Below, one piece after another: positions 33,697 to 42,905 of a DNA stretch of 64,000 nt. Source of the stretch: Chryseobacterium ginsenosidimutans (GTDB lineage: Bacteria > Bacteroidota > Bacteroidia > Flavobacteriales > Weeksellaceae); assembly GCF_024807225.1 (NCBI RefSeq), contig NZ_JANUCO010000001.1, positions 4,340,001 through 4,404,000 of the forward strand. Direction: 5' to 3'. Numbering within the stretch: the stretch's first letter is position 1; each line of letters starts with the position of its first letter. Position numbers and translations under genes: made by a program. The notes beneath the pieces were generated by a model, which saw only the letters and a list, made by a program, of their open reading frames with translations, had not been told where the DNA came from and made no database searches.

Positions 33697-35881
33697 TTAC
33701 TTTGTTTCAATTAATTTGGAATAGGCTCCGTTTTGTTTCATCAATTCCTGATGGCTTCCTCTTTCCACTATTTTCCCGTATTCCATTACAATGATTTCAT
33801 CACAGTCTATAATGGTACTTAGTCTATGGGCTACGATTAAGCAGGTACAACCTCTTTTTTTAATATTATCCATTACGGTTTTCTCTGCGGTAGGATCTAA
33901 TGCACTTGTTGCTTCATCCATAACTAAAATAGAAGGATTAGTTGCTAAAGCTCTTGCAATCTCGAGACGTTGACGCTGTCCGCCGCTAAAATTAGAACCG
34001 CCTTCTAACACAGCACTGTCATACGCATCGTTTCGAGCTGCAATTACATCATGAATTGCTGCATCTCTAGCAGACTGGATAATACTTTTGTCTGAAATTG
34101 TAGCATCCCAGAATGAAATATTTTCTTTGATAGTACCATTGAAAATAAGAACATCCTGATCAATTACCGCCAATGATGCTGTAATGACATTTCTCGGGAT
34201 TTCTTCTTTATTTTTTCCATCGAGCAGAATTTCTCCTTTCCAAGGTTTATATAAGCCTGAAGCTATTTTAGCTACTGTTGATTTTCCGCTTCCTGAGCCT
34301 CCAACCAAGGCTACTCTACTGCCTGGTTTCAGTTTTAAGTTGAAATTTTCGATAAGAGCGGGCATTGTTGTATTGTAACCAAATGTGACATCACACATTT
34401 CAAAATAGCCAACTAACTTATTGTTGATCTCTTCTTTAATTGTAGATTTATTTTCTTTAAACTGATCATCTACTTCATAATTTGTAACATCATCTATCCT
34501 GTTCATGTCACTTTCTGTTTCATGCAGCATCGTTCCTACAGAAATCAATTGATTAACAGGAGATATGAAATTGCTCATCAGGTAAGTAAAAGCAACCAAA
34601 GCTCCAAGGGTCATTTCTCCATCCATAATTCTTAATGCGCCTACCCCTAAAATTAAAGTTGTAGTAAGGGAAGTAATCAGCGGAGGAATTGCATTAAGCC
34701 TAATCGTTAACCATCCCAACTCCTGCTGAGCATTCGTTACTTTTGCCAGATATCCTATCCAGTTGGTAAAGAAATCATTTTCTCTTCCTGAAGCTTTCAG
34801 GGTTTCTATCATACTGATTCCTGATGTAGTGGTCCCAAGCAGTTTACCATTTTCATTGCTTAATCGTCGGTTGCCATCCTTTCTGGCTTTGGAAACATAT
34901 TTTAAAGCTGCAACATTAATTCCAGCCATTAATATGCCTATCAACGTCAAAGGAATATCATAAGAAAACATCAAAAAGGCATAAAAAATAACCACAATAA
35001 TGTTGAGTGCTGCATTAGCAAGATCTCCACTTAAGAGCTTGGCTACTTTGTCATTTAATGATACCCTGTTTCCTATTTCACCACTATAGCGTTGGGTGAA
35101 AAAAGAGATTGGTAAGTGAAATACATGCCAAAGAAATTTGCTGGAGGTCGTAAGCGCCAGTTTCGTTTCCAGCTTCAACAGGTAATACTGCTGAATATAA
35201 ACCAATGCAGAATTGACTATTAAAACGCCTCCCATAATAAGCAGCAACGGCATTACAAATCCCGAATAACCATTTATTAAATATTTATCAATAAATATTT
35301 TGATGAATGACGGAATCACTAATCCCGGAATGACCAGAAAAAGACTTGCTAATATAAGATAGAAAATACTTAATTTGGAGTTGGATATTCTAGATGCTAA
35401 GGAAGACATTAATCCTCTTTTTTCATTTCCTTTTTCAAAGCTTTCACCAGGATTAAAGGTGAGGACAACTCCCGTATAAGCATCATCAAATTCTTCGTGC
35501 GTCACCTGATACCTTCCTTGCGCGGGATCACTCAGGTACACTTTATTCTTTGTGAATCCTTCTAAAACCAAAAAGTGATTAAAATTCCAGAAAATAATAG
35601 ACGGTGTCTGAATCTGCATCAGATTTTCTATAGATTTGGCATATCCTTTTGCTTCCAGTCCGTATTCTTTTGCTGCTTTTATGATATTGGTTGCCTTCAA
35701 CCCATCTCTGGAAACCCCACAGGCAATTCTTAATTTTTCTAAGGGAATGAATTTACCAAAATAACCTAAAATAATACTTAATGCGGCAGCACCACATTCT
35801 ACGCCTTCCATTTGGAGAAACTGTAGGAACTTTTACAGGTTTTGCATTTTTTCCTATGACAAAATTTGTACTCTTTTTCAT
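33697..35881 (-). CDS. NHLM-type peptidase-containing ABC transporter (C39), +1 frameshift near start
   Basis: The long frame (35811-33697) lacks its start. Removing one A from GAAAC at 35817-35821 joins it to an ATG at 35879-35881, giving 727 residues beginning MKKSTNFVIGKNAKPVKVPT. Catalytic Cys29 lies in LQMEGVECGAAALS, His in FWNFNHFLVLEG and Asp in LSDPAQGRY, a complete C39 peptidase triad that cuts after Gly-Gly leaders. Six membrane segments follow, then Walker A GGSGSGKST, FSGGQRQR and ILVMDEATSALD. It should cleave and export the three Gly-Gly precursors. It lies 15 bp downstream of the HlyD gene. Confidence 0.92.
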
Positions 35882-35896
35882 CTCTTAATGTTGTTA

Positions 35897-37159
35897 TTAG
35901 TACAGATCAAAGAATTTTTTGAAGGCAGGAACAACAATGGTAGCAGGAGGTTCCTGATTGATTGTAATCTTACCATTACAGGAAGTTCCTTCTTTTATAG
36001 AAACATTGGGTCCTTTAGCAGAAGTCCATTTGTAGCCGCTAAAAGAAGTAGGGTCTTTTTCAAATTCGACATGAACTTCAAACAAAGGTCCTGAAGCCAG
36101 AAGCCCTTTTGCCAGCTGATCATTTTTTACAGAAGTCATCATCCCTCTTTCTGTGATAGGAAAGTCGGAAACATAGGTAACTTTTCCTTCCATAAAACCG
36201 TATTCCTGCGGCTGTACTGTAGAAGGTACCACAAAAGCTTCCATTCCTTTTTTTATTTTTTTTCCGTCTTGAGAAGGGATGTAAAGTACACCTTTCAGTA
36301 CGGCAAGATTTGCATCACCTTTGTTTTTTAATTTAAATAATGGAGTACCCGCTCCCACTACACCTCCCGCATCGGTTAGCACTTCTACAACTTCCCCGTC
36401 GTAAGGACTTTTTATTTTATTTTGAGTTTCAAATCTTTCTGACAAGAACTGAAGATTCCTTTCAGCTTCGGAAATACGCTGATTTTGCAAAGTGATTTTT
36501 TGCTGAAGATCGAAGCCTAAATTATGCTGTTGATTAGATGTCTCTGCCATCTGACCTTTTAATCTTTCAATTGTATTTTTTGATGCATCGATCTGTTGTT
36601 TTGTTCCGGCTACCTGAGATTTAATGATGAGCCCCTTCCCCAACAGATTATTTTCGGATTCTAACTGAGTATAAAGAAATGCCAGTTTTTTCTTTTCGGC
36701 TTCTATTTCGCCCTGAATACTTACTCGGTTCTGGCTAATCATCTGTCCTTCCAAATGACTGCCCTGATTTCCATAAGCCATTAATTTTCCCATCTCAAAT
36801 TTCCTATCTGATAAAACCGCTTTTGCGTCTTCTATCTGCTGATAAAGTTCGGGCTGCTGAATCGTAGCAATCACATCACCTTTTTTCACATGATCTCCGA
36901 TAGCAACATGCAGTTTTACAAGCTGCCCCTCAGAAGTAGCTACCACCTCATGAACTTCCCCACCCAGTACAACACCTACAGCGTTCAGCTTTGTCTTTAC
37001 TGTTCCTAATATGGACCAGCAAATTCCTGTTCCCAATGCGATGAAAACAGTAAAAAGGGCGATCCATGCTTTGGGTCCTGTAACTTTTATTAACTGATCT
37101 AATTTTTCCGGAGTAGATAATTTTTCTAATGCTGACTTTCTAAAAAAACTTGCTGACAT
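35897..37159 (-). CDS. HlyD-family periplasmic adaptor of the NHLM exporter
   Basis: This 420-residue protein has one membrane anchor near residues 30-55 (AWIALFTVFIALGTGICWSI). A biotinyl-lipoyl-like part follows (EVVATSEGQLVKLHVAIGDH), then a long coiled coil around residues 110-240 and a beta-barrel region with IKSPYDGEVVEVLTDAGGVV. It links the inner-membrane ABC transporter to the TolC channel in a type I-like secretion path. Its start lies 11 bp downstream of the TolC-family gene's stop, and the C39 transporter follows after 15 bp, so the three form one operon. Confidence 0.92.
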   Translation of the reverse strand: MSASFFRKSALEKLSTPEKLDQLIKVTGPKAWIALFTVFIALGTGICWSILGTVKTKLNAVGVVLGGEVHEVVATSEGQLVKLHVAIGDHVKKGDVIATIQQPELYQQIEDAKAVLSDRKFEMGKLMAYGNQGSHLEGQMISQNRVSIQGEIEAEKKKLAFLYTQLESENNLLGKGLIIKSQVAGTKQQIDASKNTIERLKGQMAETSNQQHNLGFDLQQKITLQNQRISEAERNLQFLSERFETQNKIKSPYDGEVVEVLTDAGGVVGAGTPLFKLKNKGDANLAVLKGVLYIPSQDGKKIKKGMEAFVVPSTVQPQEYGFMEGKVTYVSDFPITERGMMTSVKNDQLAKGLLASGPLFEVHVEFEKDPTSFSGYKWTSAKGPNVSIKEGTSCNGKITINQEPPATIVVPAFKKFFDLY

Positions 37160-37170
37160 AATTTTCGTGT

Positions 37171-38746
37171 TTAATAGTTAGCTATATTGGGAATGGTATA
37201 AAAGACTTCCTGATTTAGCGTAAATCCTTTATCTCCTTGAGATATTAATGTTCCTGTTTCATGTCTCAGATTGATAATTGCATTGGCAAACTGCTGATAA
37301 GCCTTTAAATATTCCAATTCTGAAGAAGTGAGTCTTTCCTGAAATAAAATTACATTCAGTATCGTTGTCAATCCTGCCTGCAGCTTTACCTGTTCATTAT
37401 TAAAGGCATCTTTATAAGAATCCAGTGCTTCTTTTGCTCTTTCCAGAACGATCACACTATTATCAAGACTATTGACGGCATTACTGATATTGAGTTCTAT
37501 ATTTCGCTGTAAGTTTTCATTGGCTACTTTCTGATCGTTTAAAGCGATCAAACTTTTGGCGTAATTCCCTTTGGCTAAATTGTTATTAACAGGGAAAGTA
37601 AAAGTCAGCTTAGCTCCGGCTCCTACATTTCTTCCTTCATTATTGGTAAATGATGAGAATGTTTTATCAACTCCGTTTCCTGCAATGGCACTTCCATAAA
37701 ACACAAAACCTGTAAGATCTAACTGCGGTTTTGTATTATTTTCCGCAAGTTTATATTGCATTTCCAATGCTTCGGAAATGTTTTCAACGGCTTTGAGATC
37801 ACTTCTTTTTTCTTTTGCGATTTTTATCAAAGAATTCCTGTCCAGATCTGTTGTATATTGAGATTCTGTAATGCCGGGAAATTCATTGAACGGGAAATCC
37901 AGCCTCAGACTTTCTTCATTGCTTAGTCCTATTACTCTTCCCAGATTAATTCTTGCTTCATATAAGCTCTGTTCTGCCATAGCAGTGAGTTTTTGCTGAT
38001 TAAAAAGATCTGCATTCACCTGAGCCAAATCTCCGGCGGGTTTTTTATCGGCTTTTATAAGTTTCTTTGGTAACTTCTAAAACATTCTTTACCCTGCTTT
38101 CGTTTTCTTTATAGATTTCTAAACTTTTATAGGCCAGATAATAGCTCCAGTAAGCCTGCCCTATTTGCAGAATGGTATATGAATTTGTAAATTCATTGTT
38201 ACTCTTGGTATTTTCTATATAAAGCTGAGAAACTCTTTCGGAGATTGTTGTGATTTCTCTTCCTCTTCCTTTTAGTAGAGGCTGTGTCAGTGAAAAATTG
38301 ACAGAACTAAGATGATTTCCCCAAAAAGCTCCAACATATTGGTCAAAACCGTCATAAGGATAGTTATTATTATTAAAGCCATATTTTAGACTTATATCTG
38401 TTGTTTGTCCGGATCTGAGTTTTTTCTTCAGTCCTGCTGAAAAATCCAGCGTGTTGGTTTTTAAAAATTTATCCATGTATTCATTTCTCGGATCGGCATC
38501 AAAAAGGGTATATTTATTGTGCTTAACCGCTAATTCTGAAACTAAGTTGACATCAAATACACTTCTCTGGATCTGAAAGTCTCCTTCAGCATCTTTAATC
38601 GTGTAATTACTTCTAATGATGTTTGGATTTTTTTCAAACGCTATATTTGAAATTTCTACCAAATCACAGTTGATTTTAGACTGTCCATAAAAGCTTGTAA
38701 TACCGACACCCGTAAATAATACGCAGATAAATTTGTAAAACCTCAT
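37171..38746 (-). CDS. TolC-family outer membrane efflux protein, +1 frameshift
   Basis: Frames 38746-38045 and 38028-37171 join into about 524 residues when one base is removed from GTTTC at 38061-38065. The joined region then reads VTKELIKADKKPAGDLAQVN, the usual TolC helix turn. A signal peptide is visible at the start (RFYKFICVLFTGVGITSFYGQ, quoted without the initial Met). The rest alternates long amphipathic helices with strands such as GAGAKLTFTFPVNN. It should form the outer-membrane channel of the exporter. It follows the Crp-like gene by 24 bp and is followed by HlyD after 11 bp. Confidence 0.88.
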
Positions 38747-38770
38747 TTTAGAAATGACTTATTTTTATAT

Positions 38771-39292
38771 TTAAACTTCTGAAAACCTATGCAGTATCTG
38801 CCCAAAACGAGATCCAGCCTGAGCTACACCATCCAAGACATTGGTATCTATCATATCTTCTTCTTCGGGATTGCCATATCCTAGTTGATCTGTTGTTTTT
38901 CTCAATCTATTTGAAAGAAATAAAGCTAACGCATAATAGAAATTCGATCTAAATTCCGGATTTGTGGCCATTCTGGTACTTATCGTATCCCGAGAGATAT
39001 GATACACTACCGAAGGCTGCGTTACCACCACAGAAACTGAAGGCGGTCTCGACTCCAGAAAGGACATCTCCCCTACAATCTCTCCTGCTTCCAACTTGGC
39101 AATGCTTTCGCCATGTCTGTTATCTGCATATACAGACAACTGACCCGATAGAACGATAAATAAACTGTCAATAGATTCTCCCTTGTTGATAAGTGTATAA
39201 CCTACCGGTAAGTCTAGTTTACTTCCGTTGTGGATCATCCATTCTACATCTCTGTCATTTAATTGACCTAAGAAAAAAAGTACTCTTTTCAT
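38771..39292 (-). CDS. Crp-like cyclic-nucleotide-binding protein without HTH
   Basis: This 173-residue protein is a single cyclic-nucleotide-binding barrel. LPVGYTLINKGESIDSLFIVLSGQLSVY-type blocks (residues about 27-55) lead to LEAGEIVGEMSFLESRPPSVSVV, the phosphate-binding cassette with GE-x6-RPPS. The C-terminal helix ends near FGQILHRFSEV and no DNA-binding helix-turn-helix is visible. It may therefore regulate a partner protein rather than a promoter. It is the first gene of the exporter operon. An adenylate cyclase in the same locus could supply its ligand. Confidence 0.88.
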   Translation of the reverse strand: MKRVLFFLGQLNDRDVEWMIHNGSKLDLPVGYTLINKGESIDSLFIVLSGQLSVYADNRHGESIAKLEAGEIVGEMSFLESRPPSVSVVVTQPSVVYHISRDTISTRMATNPEFRSNFYYALALFLSNRLRKTTDQLGYGNPEEEDMIDTNVLDGVAQAGSRFGQILHRFSEV

Positions 39293-39386
39293 AATTATAT
39301 TTTTTTTTAAGGTTATGCTAAAGTATTTTGTTTTACGCTGATAAATACGCCAAAAGAACTGCTGTTCCTGACGCTTTGTTATTTAG

Positions 39387-39722
39387 TTATTTCTTTATTT
39401 TTTGTAAAGAATTGTACAATGAGTTATAATCTGTCATCCTATGACCGCTTTTATGATCTACGGGAGATTTCTCAGACTGATCCTCAGATTTGTTATTTAC
39501 ATGTTGTGGCTTCACAGGAATATTGATGTATAAATACTCCGGATCCGACTGATCGGTTATCTTAATCTTTTTGTCTATAGGCAGTTTTCTTCCAAAGAAT
39601 TTTTCTAAAGTTTCTTCCGGATTTTCAAGCAAATCTTTTTTGAAATCTTCATTTTCCCAGGCTTCAGAAATAATTCTAAAAAATACTTCCTGTCCTTTTT
39701 TTTGTTCTTCTGTTAAGTTCAT
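39387..39722 (-). CDS. NHLP leader-like peptide lacking the Gly-Gly site
   Basis: This 111-residue protein starts MNLTEEQKKGQEVFFRIISEAW and continues with NPEETLEKFFGRKLPIDKKI and YLYINIPVKP. The three precursors share this leader frame (AW.d..FK..Ll.nP..t...f.G..lP.g....v.dq.....yvNIPa). The part that should hold the acidic ELxxEQLxxIxGG motif is replaced by a polar, lysine-rich tail with no Gly-Gly and no Cys. It could be a decoy or regulatory leader, a carrier, or a decayed precursor. It sits 17 bp downstream of the AraC gene, far from the other precursors. Confidence 0.75.
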   Translation of the reverse strand: MNLTEEQKKGQEVFFRIISEAWENEDFKKDLLENPEETLEKFFGRKLPIDKKIKITDQSDPEYLYINIPVKPQHVNNKSEDQSEKSPVDHKSGHRMTDYNSLYNSLQKIKK

Positions 39723-39739
39723 ATCTTATATTATATCAA

Positions 39740-40387
39740 TTATTCCAAAGAGGTGATCAATTCTTTAGGGGTAATATTATACTGATCCGCAAATAGTCGA
39801 GAAAAGTAATGTACATCATTATAACCTACTGCATAAGCGATCTGAGAAATAGATTTCTGTATATAGTTGTCTATCATCTGTTTTGCTTTGTGCAGTCTTA
39901 ATACTCTTATATATTTATTAGGAGTAAGATAGACCAGATTGGCTATTTTTCTGTGTAATTGTCTTTCGCTTACTGCCATTTTGTATGAAAGCTCGTAAAG
40001 GTTGAGATCGTTCTGAGTAAATGACCCATAAATTTCTTTTTCCAGATTAATCAGCCAGTCCTGATCAATTTTGGTGATTTTTTGAGGGTTTATCTGTTCT
40101 GAGCATAGATCCCGGACATTTTCATTATCCTCGTAAATATCAAAAATTTCAGGACGGCTTCTGAACGTTAAATTCAATGTCTTGGCCTTTGTTTTCAGCA
40201 TGATTTCTTCAATGATATCGCTTATTTCTTTGCTGCTGGAAAATATAATTTCATCTTTTTTTTCTTTATGGTGCAACGCCGTGCTTTTGCTTACAGTGAT
40301 AATGTTCTCCAACGGATTTTTAATGTTTTGAATAATTTGTTCTAAAATATCCGGAGAGCTCCAGTCTATGCTTTTTACTGTATTCAT
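39740..40387 (-). CDS. AraC-family regulator with a histidine-kinase-like N-terminal segment
   Basis: This 215-residue protein ends in a typical AraC DNA-binding domain (LNLYELSYKMAVSERQLHRKIA, quoted in part, then IAYAVGYNDVHYFSRLFADQYNITPKEL). The first 70 residues (LEQIIQNIKNPLENIITVSK and on) resemble the dimerisation helices of a histidine kinase without the phosphorylated His context. It may be a shortened descendant of a hybrid two-component protein. It lies between the GNAT-like gene and the Gly-Gly-less leader on the same strand. It likely controls genes of the RiPP locus, though no binding site can be assigned to it. Confidence 0.85.
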   Translation of the reverse strand: MNTVKSIDWSSPDILEQIIQNIKNPLENIITVSKSTALHHKEKKDEIIFSSSKEISDIIEEIMLKTKAKTLNLTFRSRPEIFDIYEDNENVRDLCSEQINPQKITKIDQDWLINLEKEIYGSFTQNDLNLYELSYKMAVSERQLHRKIANLVYLTPNKYIRVLRLHKAKQMIDNYIQKSISQIAYAVGYNDVHYFSRLFADQYNITPKELITSLE

Positions 40388-40435
40388 TGAGTGAGAGTTT
40401 GGTTGGTTTGTTTTTTTTAAATTTTAATACATTGA

Positions 40436-41039
40436 TTAACTAACTAAATACCTGTTAGCATCGTAAAAACCCTTTAAACCGTCATAGTTCATTGAGATCG
40501 GAACCGTTTCTGAACCTAAATAATTGATAGACTTACCGATAATATCTGTTTTAATGCCCATGAGATTCATTACTCGTAGAAGTTTGCTGTCACATTCTGC
40601 AAAGGCAACACTATTTTCATCTTTGCAAATGGGAGTAATAGCGCATACCATGAGCTTTTTAAACAATGTGCGATCCTGGTTTGTTTTATTCGTAGCGAAT
40701 CTTCCAATGTGCCATATTGAAGATACTTTCTGAGGATAGCTTATATCTAAAGGATTGATATTAAATAACTTTTGAATAGGAAGTGTCGTTTTATAATCCC
40801 ATTTAATTACTCTTATAGAACCTTGAATGCTGCCTTCGGGATCTTTTACAACAAAAATTTCAGAATTTTTGAAATAGCTTAATTCTTCATTATACACTTC
40901 TTTTACATCATTTTGCAGCTGCATTTCCGGCATTACACTATCGGAATGATGATTGAAGTTTTCTTCTACTACAAATTTGGCCAGCTCAGATAACTGCTCC
41001 AGTTTCTAACTGGTTTAAATAACTCTGTGTAATTTTCAT
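40436..41039 (-). CDS. GNAT-like / N-acyl amino acid synthase-like protein, +1 frameshift
   Basis: The frame 40933-40436 lacks its true start. Removing one base from GTTTC at 41002-41006 joins it to an ATG at 41039, giving 200 residues beginning MKITQSYLNQLELEQLSELA. The pattern VYNEELSYFKNSEIFVVKD, then GSIRVIKWDYK, then SIWHIGRFATNKTNQDRTLFKKL fits the autoinducer-synthase or FeeM-type GNAT fold that joins acyl chains to amines. The order resembles these enzymes, but catalytic residues cannot be fixed by eye. It is divergent from the LuxR gene and has two inverted repeats in its upstream region. It might acylate a peptide or make a signal. Confidence 0.6.
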
Positions 41040-41085
41040 GGTTTGGTGATTTTTAACAAAGCTACTTGACAGAGCTATCAATCCC

Positions 41086-41103
41086 ACTACACCAAATGGT
41101 AGT
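41086..41103. promoter_or_regulatory. Operator-like inverted repeat ACTAC-N8-GTAGT
   Basis: ACTAC (41086-41090) and GTAGT (41099-41103) flank ACCAAATG in the divergent region between the GNAT-like and LuxR genes. A related ACTAC-N5-GTAGT lies before the dehydratase gene at 46450. Confidence 0.45.
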
Positions 41104-41119
41104 ATTATACTGTAAATCA

Positions 41120-41145
41120 AACAACTAAACAAAAGTGTAGTTGTT
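41120..41145. promoter_or_regulatory. Operator-like inverted repeat AACAACTA-N10-TAGTTGTT
   Basis: Perfect 8-bp arms (41120-41127 and 41138-41145) lie about 140 bp before the LuxR start and 81 bp before the GNAT-like start. The ACTA/TAGT core recurs in the neighbouring repeats. Confidence 0.5.
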
Positions 41146-41285
41146 CAATTTATTTAACCTCATCCTAATTTTTCATTAGGAGAAATCAATCATTATATTG
41201 TTTTTGATAGATGAAAATAATTTTTTAATCAAAAACTATTGATCTTATTGATTTTATCCTATTTTTGTATAAAAACTGATAAAAA

Positions 41286-42050
41286 GTGAATGAAAACGAG
41301 CCAAATTCTTTCTTTAATCATAGAAATACTATTAGTAATGTAACTGATGAAGAAAAGGAACAGCAGTTTAATTATCTGGAATCTATTAAAGCATTTTCAA
41401 GGGCTACCTACACCAGCATTTATGTAATCGATTATATGAAACAAGGGTTTGAATACGTATCAGACAATCCTTTGTTTTTATGTGGCAATACTTCTCAGCA
41501 GGTATTGGAAATGGGGTATGCTTTTTATTTTAAATATGTTCCGAAAACAGATTTGGAACTGCTGCTAAAGATTAATTCTATAGGATTTGATTTTTATGAT
41601 AAGATTTCTCTGGAAAACAGACTGGATTATACAATCTCCTACGATTTTCATATCATCAATAAAGAGGGTAAAAAGATATTGGTCAACCAAAAATTAACAC
41701 CTTTATTTTTAAATAAAGACGGAAAAATCTGGAAGGCTATATGTATTATTTCTATTTCTTCAGAAAGAAATGCCGGAAATATTAAAATATATCAAAACGG
41801 AGAAAATAAAGTCTATCACTACAGATTAGACAGGGAAGTCTGGGAAACCGAGAAAAAGGTAGAACTCTCCAAAAGAGAGCTGGAAATCCTGCAGCTTTGT
41901 GCAAGAGGATATACGATTAACGATATAGCGGGAGCTATATTTATTTCTCCCGACACCGTAAAATTTCATCGAAGAAAATTATTCGACAAATTAGAAGTAA
42001 GCAGCATTACAGAAGCTATTGCATATGCTACAAATAATAAGTTGATCTAA
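41286..42050 (+). CDS. LuxR-type transcriptional regulator of the RiPP locus
   Basis: This 254-residue protein begins at a GTG (MNENEPNSFF). The N-terminal 150 residues form a sensory region similar in layout to the regulator at 13908. The C-terminal LuxR helix-turn-helix reads LSKRELEILQLCARGYTINDIA then ISPDTVKFHRRKLFDKLEVSS. There is no receiver domain. It is the only plus-strand gene within the central locus, divergent from the GNAT-like gene with palindromic sites between them. Its last bases overlap the end of the convergent DUF3667 gene. It is a good candidate for the locus activator. Confidence 0.88.
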   Translation: MNENEPNSFFNHRNTISNVTDEEKEQQFNYLESIKAFSRATYTSIYVIDYMKQGFEYVSDNPLFLCGNTSQQVLEMGYAFYFKYVPKTDLELLLKINSIGFDFYDKISLENRLDYTISYDFHIINKEGKKILVNQKLTPLFLNKDGKIWKAICIISISSERNAGNIKIYQNGENKVYHYRLDREVWETEKKVELSKRELEILQLCARGYTINDIAGAIFISPDTVKFHRRKLFDKLEVSSITEAIAYATNNKLI

Positions 42051-42781
42051 TGGAAATATAATAAACCGATTTTGTTAATGATGGTGTTGATGGATAATCC
42101 AATGAGAACAACGGCAATTATAATAGTGATACATCTAACGATAAGGCTCCCTTTTTTGTAATTAAAAGCCGAAAAGTATTGGTAATAAAACCAAAAAAAG
42201 TAGACTATTTTTAACAATTCTGTAAGTGTGTGAACATACTTGAGTATTGTTTCATTTGAACAAAATAGCGATGTTACTGTTAATATATAATTGATTATCA
42301 GGATTCCGCTGATCATATACATCGTCATCACCAAATGCTCCATATAGTTTTGTTTGCTTTTTTTGAACAAAAAATAGCTCGCAAGCGCAAAAAATGGCAC
42401 AAATGACAGAATTATAAATTTAGCATATTCTTCTACAACTCTGGAATACCCATCAATGTCACTACTGTTTGAGGCAGAATTAACATTGTCTGTAAATTCG
42501 CCTGTAAAGTGTGTCACTGCAATTATAATAAGTAATAAAGTAAAATAATTGAAATGTTTTACTCTTTTTCCTTGTATATATTCTCTGATACCATGACCAG
42601 GTCTTGTAAACAGTTCTTTAATCGTAAATAAAAATCCTTTATCTAAATGAAATACTCCGTGTATAAAATCGTGTACAACGAAATGTTTTAAAGAAAAACG
42701 ATGGGTCGCGTTGTTTTGTCCACAAACAGAACAGAAGTTATTAATGGTTTCGCTTCCACAGTTAAGACACTTTGAGTTCAT
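42047..42781 (-). CDS. DUF3667 family membrane protein
   Basis: From the ATG at 42779-42781 the protein is 244 residues. It starts with a zinc-ribbon-like MNSKCLNCGSETINNFCSVCGQ (two CxxC pairs; I quote 22 residues minus the last two as MNSKCLNCGSETINNFCSVC). Then comes HFVVHDFIHGVFHLDKGFLF and TRPGHGIREYIQGKRVKHFN, the DUF3667 hallmark. Four to five membrane segments follow. The family is widespread in Bacteroidota, is often next to regulated loci, and has no known function. It lies between the peptidase and LuxR genes, so it may be unrelated to the RiPP or contribute immunity. Confidence 0.88.
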   Translation of the reverse strand: MNSKCLNCGSETINNFCSVCGQNNATHRFSLKHFVVHDFIHGVFHLDKGFLFTIKELFTRPGHGIREYIQGKRVKHFNYFTLLLIIIAVTHFTGEFTDNVNSASNSSDIDGYSRVVEEYAKFIILSFVPFFALASYFLFKKSKQNYMEHLVMTMYMISGILIINYILTVTSLFCSNETILKYVHTLTELLKIVYFFWFYYQYFSAFNYKKGSLIVRCITIIIAVVLIGLSINTIINKIGLLYFH

Positions 42782-42905
42782 TGAAATGTTTTTTATATAA
42801 ATAATCACTAATACGGCAAAAATACATAAATCTTAAAAGAAAAGATTAAAAAAAATATCAAAAAATCATTAAATAAAGCACGTTTGCAGTTCATGCCACT
42901 GTACA

